DNA of 38,782 nt from CALEUX01 sp037439945 (GCA_037439945.1 JBBIVA010000014.1:1-38782); one strand, 5' to 3'; numbered from the stretch's first letter, positions 1 to 9,970 are shown. The notes: a model not told the origin generated them from the sequence alone. Numbers and translations are program-made.

Positions 1-131
1 GTAAGCATTTCTGATTACAAATTTTTAGTTTTTCTTTAGCGATTTGTCAAAATAAAAGACATGTAATCAATAACCTTAGACTATTAATTTCTAATGACGG
101 GCATTAGAAAAAATGGCTAAAGACAAATTTG
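1..131 (+). repeat. 131-bp structured repeat, copy 1
   Basis: About 95% identical (7 mismatches by eye) to 18150-18280 in the same orientation. It contains an almost perfect palindrome around TTTCTAATGAC / GTCATTAGAAA (one mismatch in this copy) and the inverted pairs TGATTACA/TGTAATCA and CTTTAGC/GCTAAAG. Weaker similarity continues to about 155. The window starts at the repeat, so its true left end cannot be seen. No reading frame is conserved between the copies, which suggests a structured DNA or RNA element (MITE, REP or ncRNA-like). The class is unknown. Confidence 0.8.
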
Positions 132-150
132 GCTTTAAAGATTATTCTAA

Positions 151-309
151 AATGAGGGGCTAATTCAAGGTGCAAAGAGAATAAAACAAACCAAACAACC
201 AGAATTGTTCAACCGTAAAGACTTTTATTCCCGAAATCAACAATTAACCCTTTATGGATAAAGGCATACAGAAGAATATTGGCTAAATTGCAAAAACTTT
301 CAGATGAAT
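151..309 (+). pseudogene. IS transposase 3'-end remnant
   Basis: A frame open from about 151 ends with FNRKDFYSRNQQLTLYG and a TAA at 256. The stretch 217-309 (coding tail plus about 50 bp of 3' end) is about 90% identical to 26165-26256, where it forms the right half of an element with imperfect terminal inverted repeats. This copy therefore looks like the 3' end of the same insertion sequence with its 5' part gone. It lies 19 bp beyond the restored end of the neighbouring glycosidase reading frame. The IS4-like family assignment is inference from the other copy and is weak. Confidence 0.5.
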
Positions 310-327
310 CTGTTTTCAGGGTTAAAA

Positions 328-534
328 TTACTCAAGCCAGATTTCGCGTATAAAAAACTTTATATCTTTACCAGGTTCAGCGACGATAAGTGATACCTGA
401 ACCGTTTCTGTTTTTGATATATCCAGTGGTTTATGGCTTGAAAAATCAGAAAAATATGGAGTAAATTCGGGATAGGGGCGGGGTAAAACTACAAATTTAC
501 CAGCGTTAAGTTCTGATAAAGGAATTTGGTAATA
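328..534 (-). pseudogene. C-terminal tail of the GH-A enzyme beyond an in-frame stop
   Basis: Directly after the TAA of the gene at 535-2886 the same frame stays open for 68 codons to a TAA at 328-330. The translation begins YYQIPLSELNAGKFVVLPRP and ends with KDIKFFIREIWLE. It reads like the closing strands of a beta-sandwich carbohydrate-binding domain and continues naturally from the sequence before the stop (DLDGRVYAKNIKLNDSI). The gene was therefore probably about 852 codons long and was cut by a nonsense mutation. Readthrough or a base-call error are alternatives. Confidence 0.75.
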
Positions 535-2886
535 TTAAATTGAATCGTTAAGTTTAATATTTTTGGCGTAAACCCTTCCATCTAAATCCGTTAAGCCAAC
601 TTCCAGGTCAATAACACTTTTATTAAGTGATTTTGCATTAATAACAAGGCTCGATTTATTTTTTAATTCCGTTGACCTTCCTTTTATATCATCAGCATAA
701 TAATATTTGAAAGTATGAATTGGCAGTGAATCACGCCCAACCCTTATTATTGGCATTTCAGTTAAATGGTAAAGAACAACATCATTACCTTTTTTATAGG
801 ATGGTGAAATATTAATGTTCCTGTTCCAGGGTTTTATAGTTTTATCCCAGTTTAATGATGCATTCCATAAAATTAATGGTTGTGTTTCATCAGTAATTCT
901 CAGTGAGTAAGTAACCCGGTCAAAAAAAACCCAGTCAGATGGTTTACCTTCCAATCCCGATGGGAATGTTTGAAACGTCTCATCAAATTGAACGAGAATA
1001 TAATATTCGGCCGTACCGGTTAAGGTATTTGATCCGGGCAAAGTAACGCTGTAAGTGTTTCCTGCTTTTTTATTGGCGCGTAATTGTTTTAAGCCCTGTG
1101 TACCGGTAAACAAAACGTCAACATTAACAGGTTGCCGGGGTGCAATTATTTCGAATATTATTTCGGCAGGTTGCCCCGAAGTAAAAACCTCAGAAGTATA
1201 ATTCCGTACAATTACCCGGTTTAAGTTAGGGGTTGGGGCTACATATTCACCAAGTTCAATGTTTTTGTATTTGGTTTGTGCTGTTACCTTTGTTTTTGAA
1301 TTTTCATTATGAAGAATATAAACTCCGGGCGATACCGTAAAACTTCCGCCATATGCTTTACCGCTAAAAACATTATTGGTATTTATTCCCTTTATTAAAA
1401 AATTATTACCCAGATCCTTAAGGTTTATGGTTATGTTTCTAATATTGTTAACAACTGCTGCTGTTTGGCGTCCGGGTCCCGGTGGTCCATATGGGTCAGC
1501 GGTTAAAAAAGCGTCGGGCATAATTTCCAGGCGCCATATTCCCATTTCAATCCTGTCGATAAAATAGGCCCCGGTACCATCATATTTTATCAAGGGTGAA
1601 TTGCCAAAACCGGCAATCTCATTAATATTATCAGTTTTTGTTGGAGTTGAAATTGTATTGTTTGTGTAAAAAAACCGTGTATCAGAAACAAACTCAGCAA
1701 GGTTGTTTTCATAATCCACCCTGAAATTTCCAAACCTGTTGTTATATGGATATTGCCCATAATTTTTATGCATTGGCAATTCATGAAATACGGCTGATGC
1801 AATTTTCAGACTTATAGCCTTTTGTGGCGAATAGGGTAGGCTCATATAATGAGTTCCGTAATTTGTGTTGAAAGGTGCTAAAAACATTGCATCGTAATCA
1901 AAATGGGTTGCAAGTTGTATGCCTGCTTCCCTAAAACTGCGTGCCATAACCGGATAAATGTAATTGTCGCCTATGTCAGCGGCATCAAACTCATAAACTA
2001 TTTTTGCCTTTTTCTTAAATGCCGGATTTTCGGCAAACGGTATATTGTAATTAATTACATGTGGCAGATAATTTCCTTTTATTTGTTTTGATGCCACTAA
2101 CCCTGTCGGATACCATTGAAATGTACCGCCTTCAACATCAGATTCAAGATATGCATCAACCAAATTAATACTATGGCTCATATTATAAAAAACGGGGATT
2201 GATGTTCCGGTTCGCCTTATTGATTTCACCATACGGTTTATATAGTCCTTAACATTTTCTTTGGTGCCCTTATGATGGGGTTCATTACTTATTTCAATTG
2301 CAACGATATCGTTATCATTTTTATAGGCAATTCCTGTGTAACGATTTATATGATTCATAAACTGAAAAAGGTAGTTTTCCTGTGGTTTAATTGCTTCATT
2401 ATTGGTAAGGCAGGCTGCCTTGCCGTATTTATTTGAGAAGCCGGGTGTTTTTTCATCCTTCTCGGGCCACCCATTTCCCCAAAATGCAATTGGGGTTATA
2501 ACGAATTTCATACCCCTTTTTTTCATTTCACTTATAGTGAAATCAAACAGGCGTAAATGATCATGGTTAATTAAATTACCCAGTGAATCAGAAATTTCAG
2601 TATCCCAAACGTGAACCCTGTAAAAATTAAGGTCGAGCCGCGCAAAATGGTATATGTCCTGTTTAATAGCTTCCTCATGATTTATATTCATTCGCCTGGC
2701 CATTCTGTAGGCATGTGCAAATGGTAACGAATAGTTTATCCCGAAACCCTTAATCTCGCTTTTTTCATTACTCCAGCGCAAAATGCCATTTTTATCAACA
2801 AAAGAGACATTTTTTTGTGCGTTTGAAAAATTTGATAAAAGGGTGATTAATAATACTCCACAAATCAATCTAATTTTAAAAATCAT
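535..2886 (-). CDS. Secreted clan GH-A glycoside hydrolase (GH5-like, possibly GH147), truncated at its C-terminus
   Basis: The 783-residue protein has a type I signal peptide (residues 1-23, cleavage near SNA/Q). A (beta/alpha)8 clan GH-A catalytic domain follows (about 30-400). Visible motifs are FYRVHVWD (88-95), IEISNEPHH with acid/base E202 in the NEP triplet, and IVYEFDAADIG with the likely nucleophile E299. Residues from about 520 onward look like beta-sandwich accessory domains. It is the last gene of the galactan PUL, separated from the SusE-like gene by 309 bp that include a strong hairpin, so it may be transcribed less or separately. An acid-acting retaining enzyme on galactan or its arabinose/galactose branches fits the context. 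From memory, GH147 beta-galactosidases occur in galactan PULs and have about this length; I cannot confirm membership. The frame continues 68 codons past the TAA, so the last domain is probably incomplete. Confidence 0.8.
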   Translation of the reverse strand: MIFKIRLICGVLLITLLSNFSNAQKNVSFVDKNGILRWSNEKSEIKGFGINYSLPFAHAYRMARRMNINHEEAIKQDIYHFARLDLNFYRVHVWDTEISDSLGNLINHDHLRLFDFTISEMKKRGMKFVITPIAFWGNGWPEKDEKTPGFSNKYGKAACLTNNEAIKPQENYLFQFMNHINRYTGIAYKNDNDIVAIEISNEPHHKGTKENVKDYINRMVKSIRRTGTSIPVFYNMSHSINLVDAYLESDVEGGTFQWYPTGLVASKQIKGNYLPHVINYNIPFAENPAFKKKAKIVYEFDAADIGDNYIYPVMARSFREAGIQLATHFDYDAMFLAPFNTNYGTHYMSLPYSPQKAISLKIASAVFHELPMHKNYGQYPYNNRFGNFRVDYENNLAEFVSDTRFFYTNNTISTPTKTDNINEIAGFGNSPLIKYDGTGAYFIDRIEMGIWRLEIMPDAFLTADPYGPPGPGRQTAAVVNNIRNITINLKDLGNNFLIKGINTNNVFSGKAYGGSFTVSPGVYILHNENSKTKVTAQTKYKNIELGEYVAPTPNLNRVIVRNYTSEVFTSGQPAEIIFEIIAPRQPVNVDVLFTGTQGLKQLRANKKAGNTYSVTLPGSNTLTGTAEYYILVQFDETFQTFPSGLEGKPSDWVFFDRVTYSLRITDETQPLILWNASLNWDKTIKPWNRNINISPSYKKGNDVVLYHLTEMPIIRVGRDSLPIHTFKYYYADDIKGRSTELKNKSSLVINAKSLNKSVIDLEVGLTDLDGRVYAKNIKLNDSI

Positions 2887-3151
2887 ATTATCGTTTTATC
2901 AGGGATTATTATATCTGATTTTGGGTTAAAATAAATAGGTACAAAAATTTAAACGAAGATGTTTGTAAAAAAATGCAGGCACTTATTAACTGAATACCGG
3001 CGGATCCAAAATGTGCCATTTAAGTTCCCCCAAGTAAGGGGGCTTGCTTTGCGGCCTTAAACAAATATTTACTTACGGATGAAAATTGTCAAATAACCCG
3101 TATGTCAACTTCTTTTACAGTCTTAGAAATATTATTATCAGGAATGGGGTA
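2887..3151. other. Intergenic region upstream of the GH-A gene
   Basis: There is no gene here. It contains a small C5/G5 hairpin (CCCCC at 3027-3031, GGGGG at 3038-3042, 6-nt loop) in otherwise AT-rich DNA. I found no convincing TTTG/TAnnTTTG promoter for the minus-strand gene starting at 2886. Confidence 0.5.
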
Positions 3152-3188
3152 AAAACAAAGGGTATCTTTTTTTGATACCCTTTGTTTT
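3152..3188 (-). terminator. Strong hairpin terminator or attenuator after the SusE-like gene
   Basis: A perfect 15-bp stem (AAAACAAAGGGTATC at 3152-3166 with its complement at 3174-3188) closes a 7-nt loop. It begins 8 bp beyond the stop codon at 3196. The A/T-rich base of the stem gives a U-tract on the minus strand (and on the plus strand). It should end or attenuate the susC-susD-susE transcript before the GH-A gene. Confidence 0.75.
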
Positions 3189-3195
3189 AACTTTA

Positions 3196-5175
3196 TTATT
3201 GAACAACAAATGTACAAGTGTTATTTATAAAATCTACTGTAACATTGTATGTTCCATTCGCAAGGCTTTGAACGTTGTTTATATTTGCCCCAAGAAATTT
3301 AAGTGATGTAAATGAACCACCAAAGTACCGGTTCCATGATTTATCAATATGAATAGCCATTCCCCATGGTGATGGTGCATTTATAGTTGCCGTACCTGAA
3401 TAAACCCCGGTTGATGTTTTTGTAAGAACAACACTTGTGAAATCCCATACATTATTTAACCCGGTAATGTAAACCTCGTTACCTAAAAATGTATAGGTTG
3501 AACTTTTCAGGTTGGCTATAAAATCATATGTTCCGGCAACAAGGGTAGCATCATCAGTAATGCCATCGCTTTTGTACTTCAATACCCCGTTTTTTCCACC
3601 AAAAAACTCATCCCAACCTCCATTAAGATATAACTTACAACCCCATTGTGAAGGGTTGCTTATTGTAACAGATGAAGTGTAAACCCCAGCAACAACGGAT
3701 TCCCCCATATCAGTGAGGGACCAGTTATTGTTTAGCCCTGCATGGCTGAGTTTAGTTACCTGAGTATGGCTATAGGTAAGGTTTTTTAAATCAGCCTTAA
3801 TAAGATAAAGTCCGGGAGCAGGGGCCGGTATGTTTGAACTTCCCTTAAATGCCAGTTTGCCTGCGGTACTTCCCATTTTATAAACATCTGACCACTCATT
3901 AACTTTAAGGGACATAATAAATCCCCAAAGTGAATTCACATTAACAACTCCTGCAAAAGTTGAATCAACATCGCTTATTAAACTTATATAATTATTAAAG
4001 TTCCAGGGGCCACCTGTAATGCCATCATCAACACCCGGGAGATAAAGGAATTCGCTTATTGGGTCTTTTATAACCACCGAACCCTGGGTTATGGAATAAT
4101 TCAGGTTAGATGGGTCAGACAGGAACAATTTTAAGGTATATTCCCCTGCAGAAGGAACTGTGAATTCTGTTGTTTGATCATTAAAATTGAACGTTAACGC
4201 ATTACCTGGTCCCGGTGTAAATGTTATAGTTTTGCCAATAGCCGCTGCATCGTTTGTAAGGGTTGAATTATTGTAAAGTTTGGCGTTTCCCTTAACTTTA
4301 AATTTGGCATTGGTTTGTGTGGTGGTGAATGATAGCATCCAGTAAAATTCTGATTTTACAAATGTCATATTACCTGTAACATCACCGGAAACAGTAAGAG
4401 ATGGCATGTGGGTGGCACTCCATTGTTTGCTTTTAGTGTTTATTGTTGTATAATAGCACCCACCCTGGCCCGGGAACCATAAATTCCATTGGGCACCTGT
4501 ATTATTTGTTATCAGGAATTCTTTCCCGCTTTCCGGAACGTTGCCCCAAATTGAGCCATCACCCTCTTTTAAATACCAGTTATACCAGGCGGTAACATTC
4601 ATAAAACCACTATATTCACCGTTGCTGTTTGGTGAATAAAGCAAACTGCCAGTTTCAACTTTACTGCTATTAAGGATAAAACCTTTTGACATATCAATGG
4701 TAAATGGTGTAACGTAAACAGTTATAACATTACTGTATTTAGATGTGGTATTTTTACCCAATGTTGAATTAACCCTAAAATACATTGGAGATCTTTTCCC
4801 TGATTCCAACAACAGGTTTTTTGCAAGAGTATTTAATGCCAGGCCACTAAAAATATGAGGATTTGCTGTTGGGTTAACTGTTATTGATATTTCAAAACCA
4901 GATGTTGCTGATACCTCAATTAAATCAGCAGGAACATTTACAGTAGTTGGTATTGACATTTTACCGTTACTGAGGGTTAAATTACTTTCAGTCCATGCAA
5001 ATGCAAGTACCGCTGTTGTATTCTTTTCAGGAGTTAATATAATGTCTGAGTTATCACTTGACAATTCTGATGCTTCAAATCCTGACACTATAATCAATTC
5101 CCCTTCTTTCTCGCACGACCAGTATGTGATTAATACCAGAAGGATAGTTATAATTCGTTTTATTGATTTCATCAT
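3196..5175 (-). CDS. SusE/SusF-like surface glycan-binding lipoprotein
   Basis: The 659-residue lipoprotein has a short signal peptide ending in a lipobox-like YWSC, lipidation at C21, with acidic residues following. The N-terminal third looks like a SusE domain (TAVLAFAWTESNLTLSNGK, then Ig-like strands to about 155). The rest is a series of beta-rich modules. The last two are tandem relatives: WGCKLYLNGGWDEFFGG and WGMAIHIDKSWNRYFGG align, each preceded by a VYITGLNNVW- or GLNNNWSL-type strand. Such proteins hold polysaccharide at the cell surface for SusC/SusD. By position it should bind beta-1,4-galactan, like the SusE-position protein of the Bacteroides galactan PUL. It starts 144 bp downstream of susD and is followed by a strong hairpin. 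Confidence 0.85.
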   Translation of the reverse strand: MMKSIKRIITILLVLITYWSCEKEGELIIVSGFEASELSSDNSDIILTPEKNTTAVLAFAWTESNLTLSNGKMSIPTTVNVPADLIEVSATSGFEISITVNPTANPHIFSGLALNTLAKNLLLESGKRSPMYFRVNSTLGKNTTSKYSNVITVYVTPFTIDMSKGFILNSSKVETGSLLYSPNSNGEYSGFMNVTAWYNWYLKEGDGSIWGNVPESGKEFLITNNTGAQWNLWFPGQGGCYYTTINTKSKQWSATHMPSLTVSGDVTGNMTFVKSEFYWMLSFTTTQTNAKFKVKGNAKLYNNSTLTNDAAAIGKTITFTPGPGNALTFNFNDQTTEFTVPSAGEYTLKLFLSDPSNLNYSITQGSVVIKDPISEFLYLPGVDDGITGGPWNFNNYISLISDVDSTFAGVVNVNSLWGFIMSLKVNEWSDVYKMGSTAGKLAFKGSSNIPAPAPGLYLIKADLKNLTYSHTQVTKLSHAGLNNNWSLTDMGESVVAGVYTSSVTISNPSQWGCKLYLNGGWDEFFGGKNGVLKYKSDGITDDATLVAGTYDFIANLKSSTYTFLGNEVYITGLNNVWDFTSVVLTKTSTGVYSGTATINAPSPWGMAIHIDKSWNRYFGGSFTSLKFLGANINNVQSLANGTYNVTVDFINNTCTFVVQ

Positions 5176-5319
5176 AATAAATTTTAATTTTTAAAAGGAA
5201 TGATATCTTCCCTGAAACAACTGGGGAATACCTAAGCCGGCAATTTATTTCTGGTGGTTACCAAACTTTTGGGGCCCATTACATTTCATACTTGTTTAAT
5301 AATTTTAATATTAAAAGAA

Positions 5320-6909
5320 TTAATAGTTTTCGTTAAATAGGTTTGGGTTGGCTGATAATTCCGAAGCCGGAATAGGATATATGTTATACCTGCTGTCAAT
5401 GGCCTTCCCGTCTCTTACCCCACCTTTCCATTGCCAGATATATTTTTCTGTTGTGAAGCAACCAAAACGTATCAAGTCGGTACGACGAACGCATTCCCAA
5501 TATAACTCCCTTGCCCGCTCATCCAGGAAGAATTTGTACTGAATTCCGTTAGTGGTTGCAGTAAGTTGGCTTTCTGTAACAGTGGCTGCATTGCGGTGGG
5601 TGCGCAGTTCATTAACATAACCAAGTGCGGTACTTAAATCTGTGTTTGTACGGGCGGATGCTTCTGCGTACATCAGGTAGGCATCAGCAAGTCTGAACAG
5701 CGGAAAATCAGTGTCAACACCATCGGTTGAAGTGTTGGATGCTACCGTTCCATCGTCACGTAAATTGCTCCATTTGGTTACGAAATACCCACCGGTGCGG
5801 TCTGTAACACCACCATTCATGTATTGGTTTTGTCCCTGGGTATAAAACATAGCCCTTTCATCATTATTCAGGTTAAATAATGCAGGTACTTCACCCCGTA
5901 TCCTGAACATACTCCAGGCACTGGTGCACCCAACTGTAGATGCTGCCGGGCCATAATCCGTATCAACCTGGCCACAAATCATATAAGTTGTGGCGCCCCA
6001 TGTAACAACATACCTGCTGTCAACAACCAATGGGAAAATTATTTCTTTTCCGGGACCAACTCTCTTATGGTTATCGGCATTAAAAAGTTTATAATAATCA
6101 GGTTCAATTGCGTAACCTTCGTCAATAACTTTTTTAGAAAAAATTTTGCAATCGGGGTACCTGTTGCCTGCATTATAAACCGGGGCATTTAAATACATAC
6201 GTGCCAACAGCATCCAGGCAGCAGCTCTTGGGGCATGGCCATATTCGCAATTTGCTGCATCAGGCATATCTGCGCTGCACTCTATCAACTCCCGTTCAAT
6301 AAAATCAAAAATATCGGCAGCCAACCATCGTTGAGGAAGTGTTGAACTTCCAATCAGGCTTTCATCGGCAAACGGAATATTATGGAATAAATCCATGGCA
6401 TGAAAATATGCCAAAGCTCTCAGAAACCTTGCCTCGGCCCTGTAACGTTTTATTTTAGCTTTTTCACTTTCAGAAAAGCGGCTTATTTTACTATCGGTAC
6501 TGTTTTTAAGAAATTCATTACATAATGAAATTGTGTAATATGACCGGTAATACATATCGGCAACCCATGGATCGTTTGCATCCCAGGTTAAAAAAGTCAG
6601 GTTACCAATGTTATCTCCTTCTATCCATGTTGAACCTAATTCATCAGTTCCGGCTTCCTGCACATTAAAATAGCAACGCATGTAATCAAAACCGTTATTA
6701 CTGCTTAAATCAGGGTTTTCACCCCCTTTACCCTGGCCGGCTGTTACGAATGATGCGTAACATTTGGCCAATGCTGAAATATAGTTGGAAGGATCAGAAT
6801 AAACTGATTCTGATGTCTCCTCAATGTTTGGATATTGGTTGAGATCGTCAATACATGCCGATAATCCAAATATTGTTAGTATTAATAGTGAGTATTTTAA
6901 CGTCTTCAT
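5320..6909 (-). CDS. SusD/RagB family outer-membrane glycan-binding lipoprotein
   Basis: The 529-residue protein starts with a lipoprotein signal (MKTLKYSLLILTIFGLSAC, C19). It has the SusD/RagB pattern: an N-terminal TPR-like helical part (about 45-250, including RYRAEARFLRALAYFHAMDLF) and a C-terminal half with PLFRLADAYLMYAEASAR and ERARELYWECVRRTDLIRFG, ending in YPIPASELSANPNLFNENY. It caps the SusC transporter and delivers oligosaccharides to it. The gene follows susC by 19 bp, so the two are co-transcribed. Length and motifs are normal for the family, and no defect is visible. Specificity for galactan is inferred from the GH53/GH2 neighbours. Confidence 0.95.
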   Translation of the reverse strand: MKTLKYSLLILTIFGLSACIDDLNQYPNIEETSESVYSDPSNYISALAKCYASFVTAGQGKGGENPDLSSNNGFDYMRCYFNVQEAGTDELGSTWIEGDNIGNLTFLTWDANDPWVADMYYRSYYTISLCNEFLKNSTDSKISRFSESEKAKIKRYRAEARFLRALAYFHAMDLFHNIPFADESLIGSSTLPQRWLAADIFDFIERELIECSADMPDAANCEYGHAPRAAAWMLLARMYLNAPVYNAGNRYPDCKIFSKKVIDEGYAIEPDYYKLFNADNHKRVGPGKEIIFPLVVDSRYVVTWGATTYMICGQVDTDYGPAASTVGCTSAWSMFRIRGEVPALFNLNNDERAMFYTQGQNQYMNGGVTDRTGGYFVTKWSNLRDDGTVASNTSTDGVDTDFPLFRLADAYLMYAEASARTNTDLSTALGYVNELRTHRNAATVTESQLTATTNGIQYKFFLDERARELYWECVRRTDLIRFGCFTTEKYIWQWKGGVRDGKAIDSRYNIYPIPASELSANPNLFNENY

Positions 6910-6928
6910 AATTCAAATCAGTTTAAAA

Positions 6929-9877
6929 TTAAAACTCCAATCCAAGGCTCAATGAAAAAATACGGGGACGGGGATAAAATGAAGAGTCCATCCCTTGTGG
7001 TACTTCCGGGTCCACACCGGTATATTTGGTAATGGTAAATACATTTTGCACCATGGCTGTGGTATTTAGTGAAACCATATCCCACAATTTACCAAAATTG
7101 TAACCAAGTACCAGGTTATCCATTTTTAAGAAAGAAGCATTCTCAACATAATAGTCGGATAGGTATTGGCGACTTTGAAAACCGGTTTTGAGATAACTCT
7201 TGTTAAGGTTGTTAAGCTGGTATGCATTGTATGACATTGTTCCAAATGCACCTGTGTTCATTGCCATGCCATTGTAAACATAGTTACCAATATTTGCTCT
7301 TAAACTGGTACCTAAAGTCCATTTTTTATATGTAACCGAAGAGCTAAAACCAAGGATATAATCAGGCGATGGAGAGTTATACCTGTAAAGGTCATTGGTG
7401 TTAATAAAGCCATCACCATCCACATCGGCAAAGACCCCTTCAATTGGTTTTCCTGATTCATCATATAACTGATGATAAACATAAAACATGTATGGGGCAT
7501 AACCTTCGGTTAAAACCTGGAAATAATAACTGTCAATAGTTGGGCCGGCTGATGTGCTGGTTATATTTGCTCCTTTAATTATTGAGAGGTTTTTAATGGT
7601 TTGTTTTTGCCATGTAGCATTAAGGTTAAACTCCCAGGTAAGGTTTTTGGTAGCTATGGGTGTTGCACTTATTGAAAGTTCAACTCCTTCGCTGTCAACA
7701 TTGCCTACATTGGTAAGTATGGTTTTATCAAAATTTGTCCCTGCCGGGGAGGGCACAACTGCAAGCAAATCTTCTGTTTTTCTTGAATAGTATTCAGCAG
7801 TACCAAAAATACGGTTATTAAATAAACCAATATCCAACCCGAAATTATATGCTTTGGTAGATTCCCATTTTAAATCTGCAACATAAGCCTCAGGTCGATA
7901 GGTGTTTACAGGAGAATTTCCGAAAATATACTGGGCCCCTGTCTGGCTTAAAGTATAAATTGGCAGGTAATTATAGTTGCCAATACCTTCCTGTTGCCCG
8001 GTAATTCCATAACTGGCCCTTAATTTAAGATTACTTAGCCAATCGGATTTTTTAAAGAAAAATTCTTCAGATAGGCGCCACGCCAATGCAACCGATGGAA
8101 AAACCCCCCAACGGTTATCAATGTTAAAACGGGAAGTACCATCGCTACGGATTGTTGCTGTAACCAAATATTTTGATGCCATTGAGTAGTTTACCCTACC
8201 GTAATATGAAATTAGAACATGGCGTTGATCCGAAGGCGCAATTGTATTTTGAACTTCGCCGGCTACATTGAGCTCTTCATAATAGGGTGATGTACTTTTC
8301 CATGATTGATAATCATAACCGGCAGTTGCATCAATAGTACTGTTTATATTTTCAAGTACCGTATTATAATTAAAATAGGTGGTAAGCAGTTTATTGTCCT
8401 TTTTCTGAGGGCCATACTTGTAATCACGCCCCCCCGATAAATAGAACTGGGTTGCCTGTACGGGGACAAAAATTTCACCTTCCCCTTTGGCATAATCATA
8501 ACCCAAGGTAGTATGAAATTTTAGATCTGGCAAAAAATGAAATTTGTAATCAATATCCAGGTTGCTGATTATGCGGTTTACTTTGCTTGTTGATGAATAT
8601 TGGTTCAGCAGTCCCACGGGGTTCCGAACGGCGGCTGTTACCGGGTTACCATTTGGGTCTATTGCCTCATTATAACCGCCAAAAACATCAAGATTGGAAT
8701 AAACCGGAATTGTTGGGTTAAATGTTGATCCGCCCCAAATAGAGTTAGTGTTGGCAAATGTATTGTTGTTAACAGAGCCCTTAAACCCAACACTTACCTT
8801 AAGATGTTCGTTTAAAAATGATGGAGAAACCAGGATATTACTTGTTAATCTTTCGCTGTTATCGGTTAATAGTATCCCATCCCTGTTATAATATCCGAAT
8901 GAAACTCTAAAAGGAACGTTTTTGAATTTGCCCGAAAAGTTTATGTTATTATCTGTTCCATAGGCAAATTGATAAATTTTATCGTTCCAATTGGTGTTGC
9001 TGTTTCCAAGCAAATCAATCTGAGCCTGTGAACCTTCATTTAAAACCACATTTTTAAATTCGCTGGTTGATAGCATTTCGGGTAACTTTGTTTTTACCTG
9101 CCATGAACCCGTGGAGCTGAAGTTTAATTTAAGTTTATCGCTTGTGCCTTGTTTTGTTGTAATGATAATAACCCCGTTTGAAGCCCTTGATCCATAAATT
9201 GCTGTTGATGATGCATCCTTAAGTACCGTCATACTTTCAATATCATTTGGATTAATCAGGCTTAAAAAGTTGTTGCTGTTCCCACTTATTCCTCCCGGTT
9301 CAAGTGGGATACCGTCGAGCACAATTAATGGTTCATTACTTGCATTTAAAGAGGCCCCCCCACGTATACGAATTGAACTTCCTGAGTTGGGCGACCCGCT
9401 GTTTGACATTATTTGAACACCTGAAACCTTCCCGTTGATTAGTTGCTCTGGAGAACTTATTATGCCCTTATTAAAATCCTTGCTGGCTACGTTGGTAATT
9501 GCCCCTGTAAGATCTCCCTTACGTTGCATCCCATATCCAATTACAACTATTTCATCGATGTTAATAATATCGGAAACCATTTTTATTAAAATATTGGTTG
9601 ATCCCGAGATGCTAATACGTTGGGTTTGGTAACCAACTGTTGAAATTACCAATACTTCTTGTTCAGCAGCAGAAATTGTAAAATTTCCATCAACGTCACT
9701 TATAGTGCCACGTTGGGTCCCATCAATAAAAATGGTTGCCCCCGGAATAGATTCTCCGTTTTTGGAGTCAACTATTTTTCCATTAACATCTTTTTGTTGT
9801 GCCGAAAGTATTAAAGTAAAGCTGCACATTAAAATGAGAATGGCTAGTTGTTTGAGATTAAACACTGTTTTCTTCAT
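6929..9877 (-). CDS. SusC/RagA family TonB-dependent oligosaccharide transporter
   Basis: The 982-residue outer-membrane protein has a signal peptide (cleavage after LILSA, residue 26). A carboxypeptidase-regulatory-like domain follows (about 29-100: VNGKIVDSKNGESIPGATIF), then IDEIVVIGYG (107-116), the conserved segment before the plug. The plug domain (about 118-240) carries SGVQIMSNSGSPNSGSSIRI and DASSTAIYGSRASNGVIIITT. The remainder is a 22-strand-type beta-barrel ending in the aromatic C-terminus SLGLEF. With SusD it imports galacto-oligosaccharides by a pedal-bin mechanism powered by TonB/ExbBD. The operon order GH53-GH2-susC-susD is unusual only in that the enzymes come first. The gap to the upstream GH2 gene is 93 bp. 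Confidence 0.97.
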   Translation of the reverse strand: MKKTVFNLKQLAILILMCSFTLILSAQQKDVNGKIVDSKNGESIPGATIFIDGTQRGTISDVDGNFTISAAEQEVLVISTVGYQTQRISISGSTNILIKMVSDIINIDEIVVIGYGMQRKGDLTGAITNVASKDFNKGIISSPEQLINGKVSGVQIMSNSGSPNSGSSIRIRGGASLNASNEPLIVLDGIPLEPGGISGNSNNFLSLINPNDIESMTVLKDASSTAIYGSRASNGVIIITTKQGTSDKLKLNFSSTGSWQVKTKLPEMLSTSEFKNVVLNEGSQAQIDLLGNSNTNWNDKIYQFAYGTDNNINFSGKFKNVPFRVSFGYYNRDGILLTDNSERLTSNILVSPSFLNEHLKVSVGFKGSVNNNTFANTNSIWGGSTFNPTIPVYSNLDVFGGYNEAIDPNGNPVTAAVRNPVGLLNQYSSTSKVNRIISNLDIDYKFHFLPDLKFHTTLGYDYAKGEGEIFVPVQATQFYLSGGRDYKYGPQKKDNKLLTTYFNYNTVLENINSTIDATAGYDYQSWKSTSPYYEELNVAGEVQNTIAPSDQRHVLISYYGRVNYSMASKYLVTATIRSDGTSRFNIDNRWGVFPSVALAWRLSEEFFFKKSDWLSNLKLRASYGITGQQEGIGNYNYLPIYTLSQTGAQYIFGNSPVNTYRPEAYVADLKWESTKAYNFGLDIGLFNNRIFGTAEYYSRKTEDLLAVVPSPAGTNFDKTILTNVGNVDSEGVELSISATPIATKNLTWEFNLNATWQKQTIKNLSIIKGANITSTSAGPTIDSYYFQVLTEGYAPYMFYVYHQLYDESGKPIEGVFADVDGDGFINTNDLYRYNSPSPDYILGFSSSVTYKKWTLGTSLRANIGNYVYNGMAMNTGAFGTMSYNAYQLNNLNKSYLKTGFQSRQYLSDYYVENASFLKMDNLVLGYNFGKLWDMVSLNTTAMVQNVFTITKYTGVDPEVPQGMDSSFYPRPRIFSLSLGLEF

Positions 9878-9970
9878 AGGGTATAAATTGAATTTGGATT
9901 TACAAAAACAATAACATATTGGTATTTTGTAGAATTTATTAAATGTTAATTTTTTTTGGGTAGTACAATT

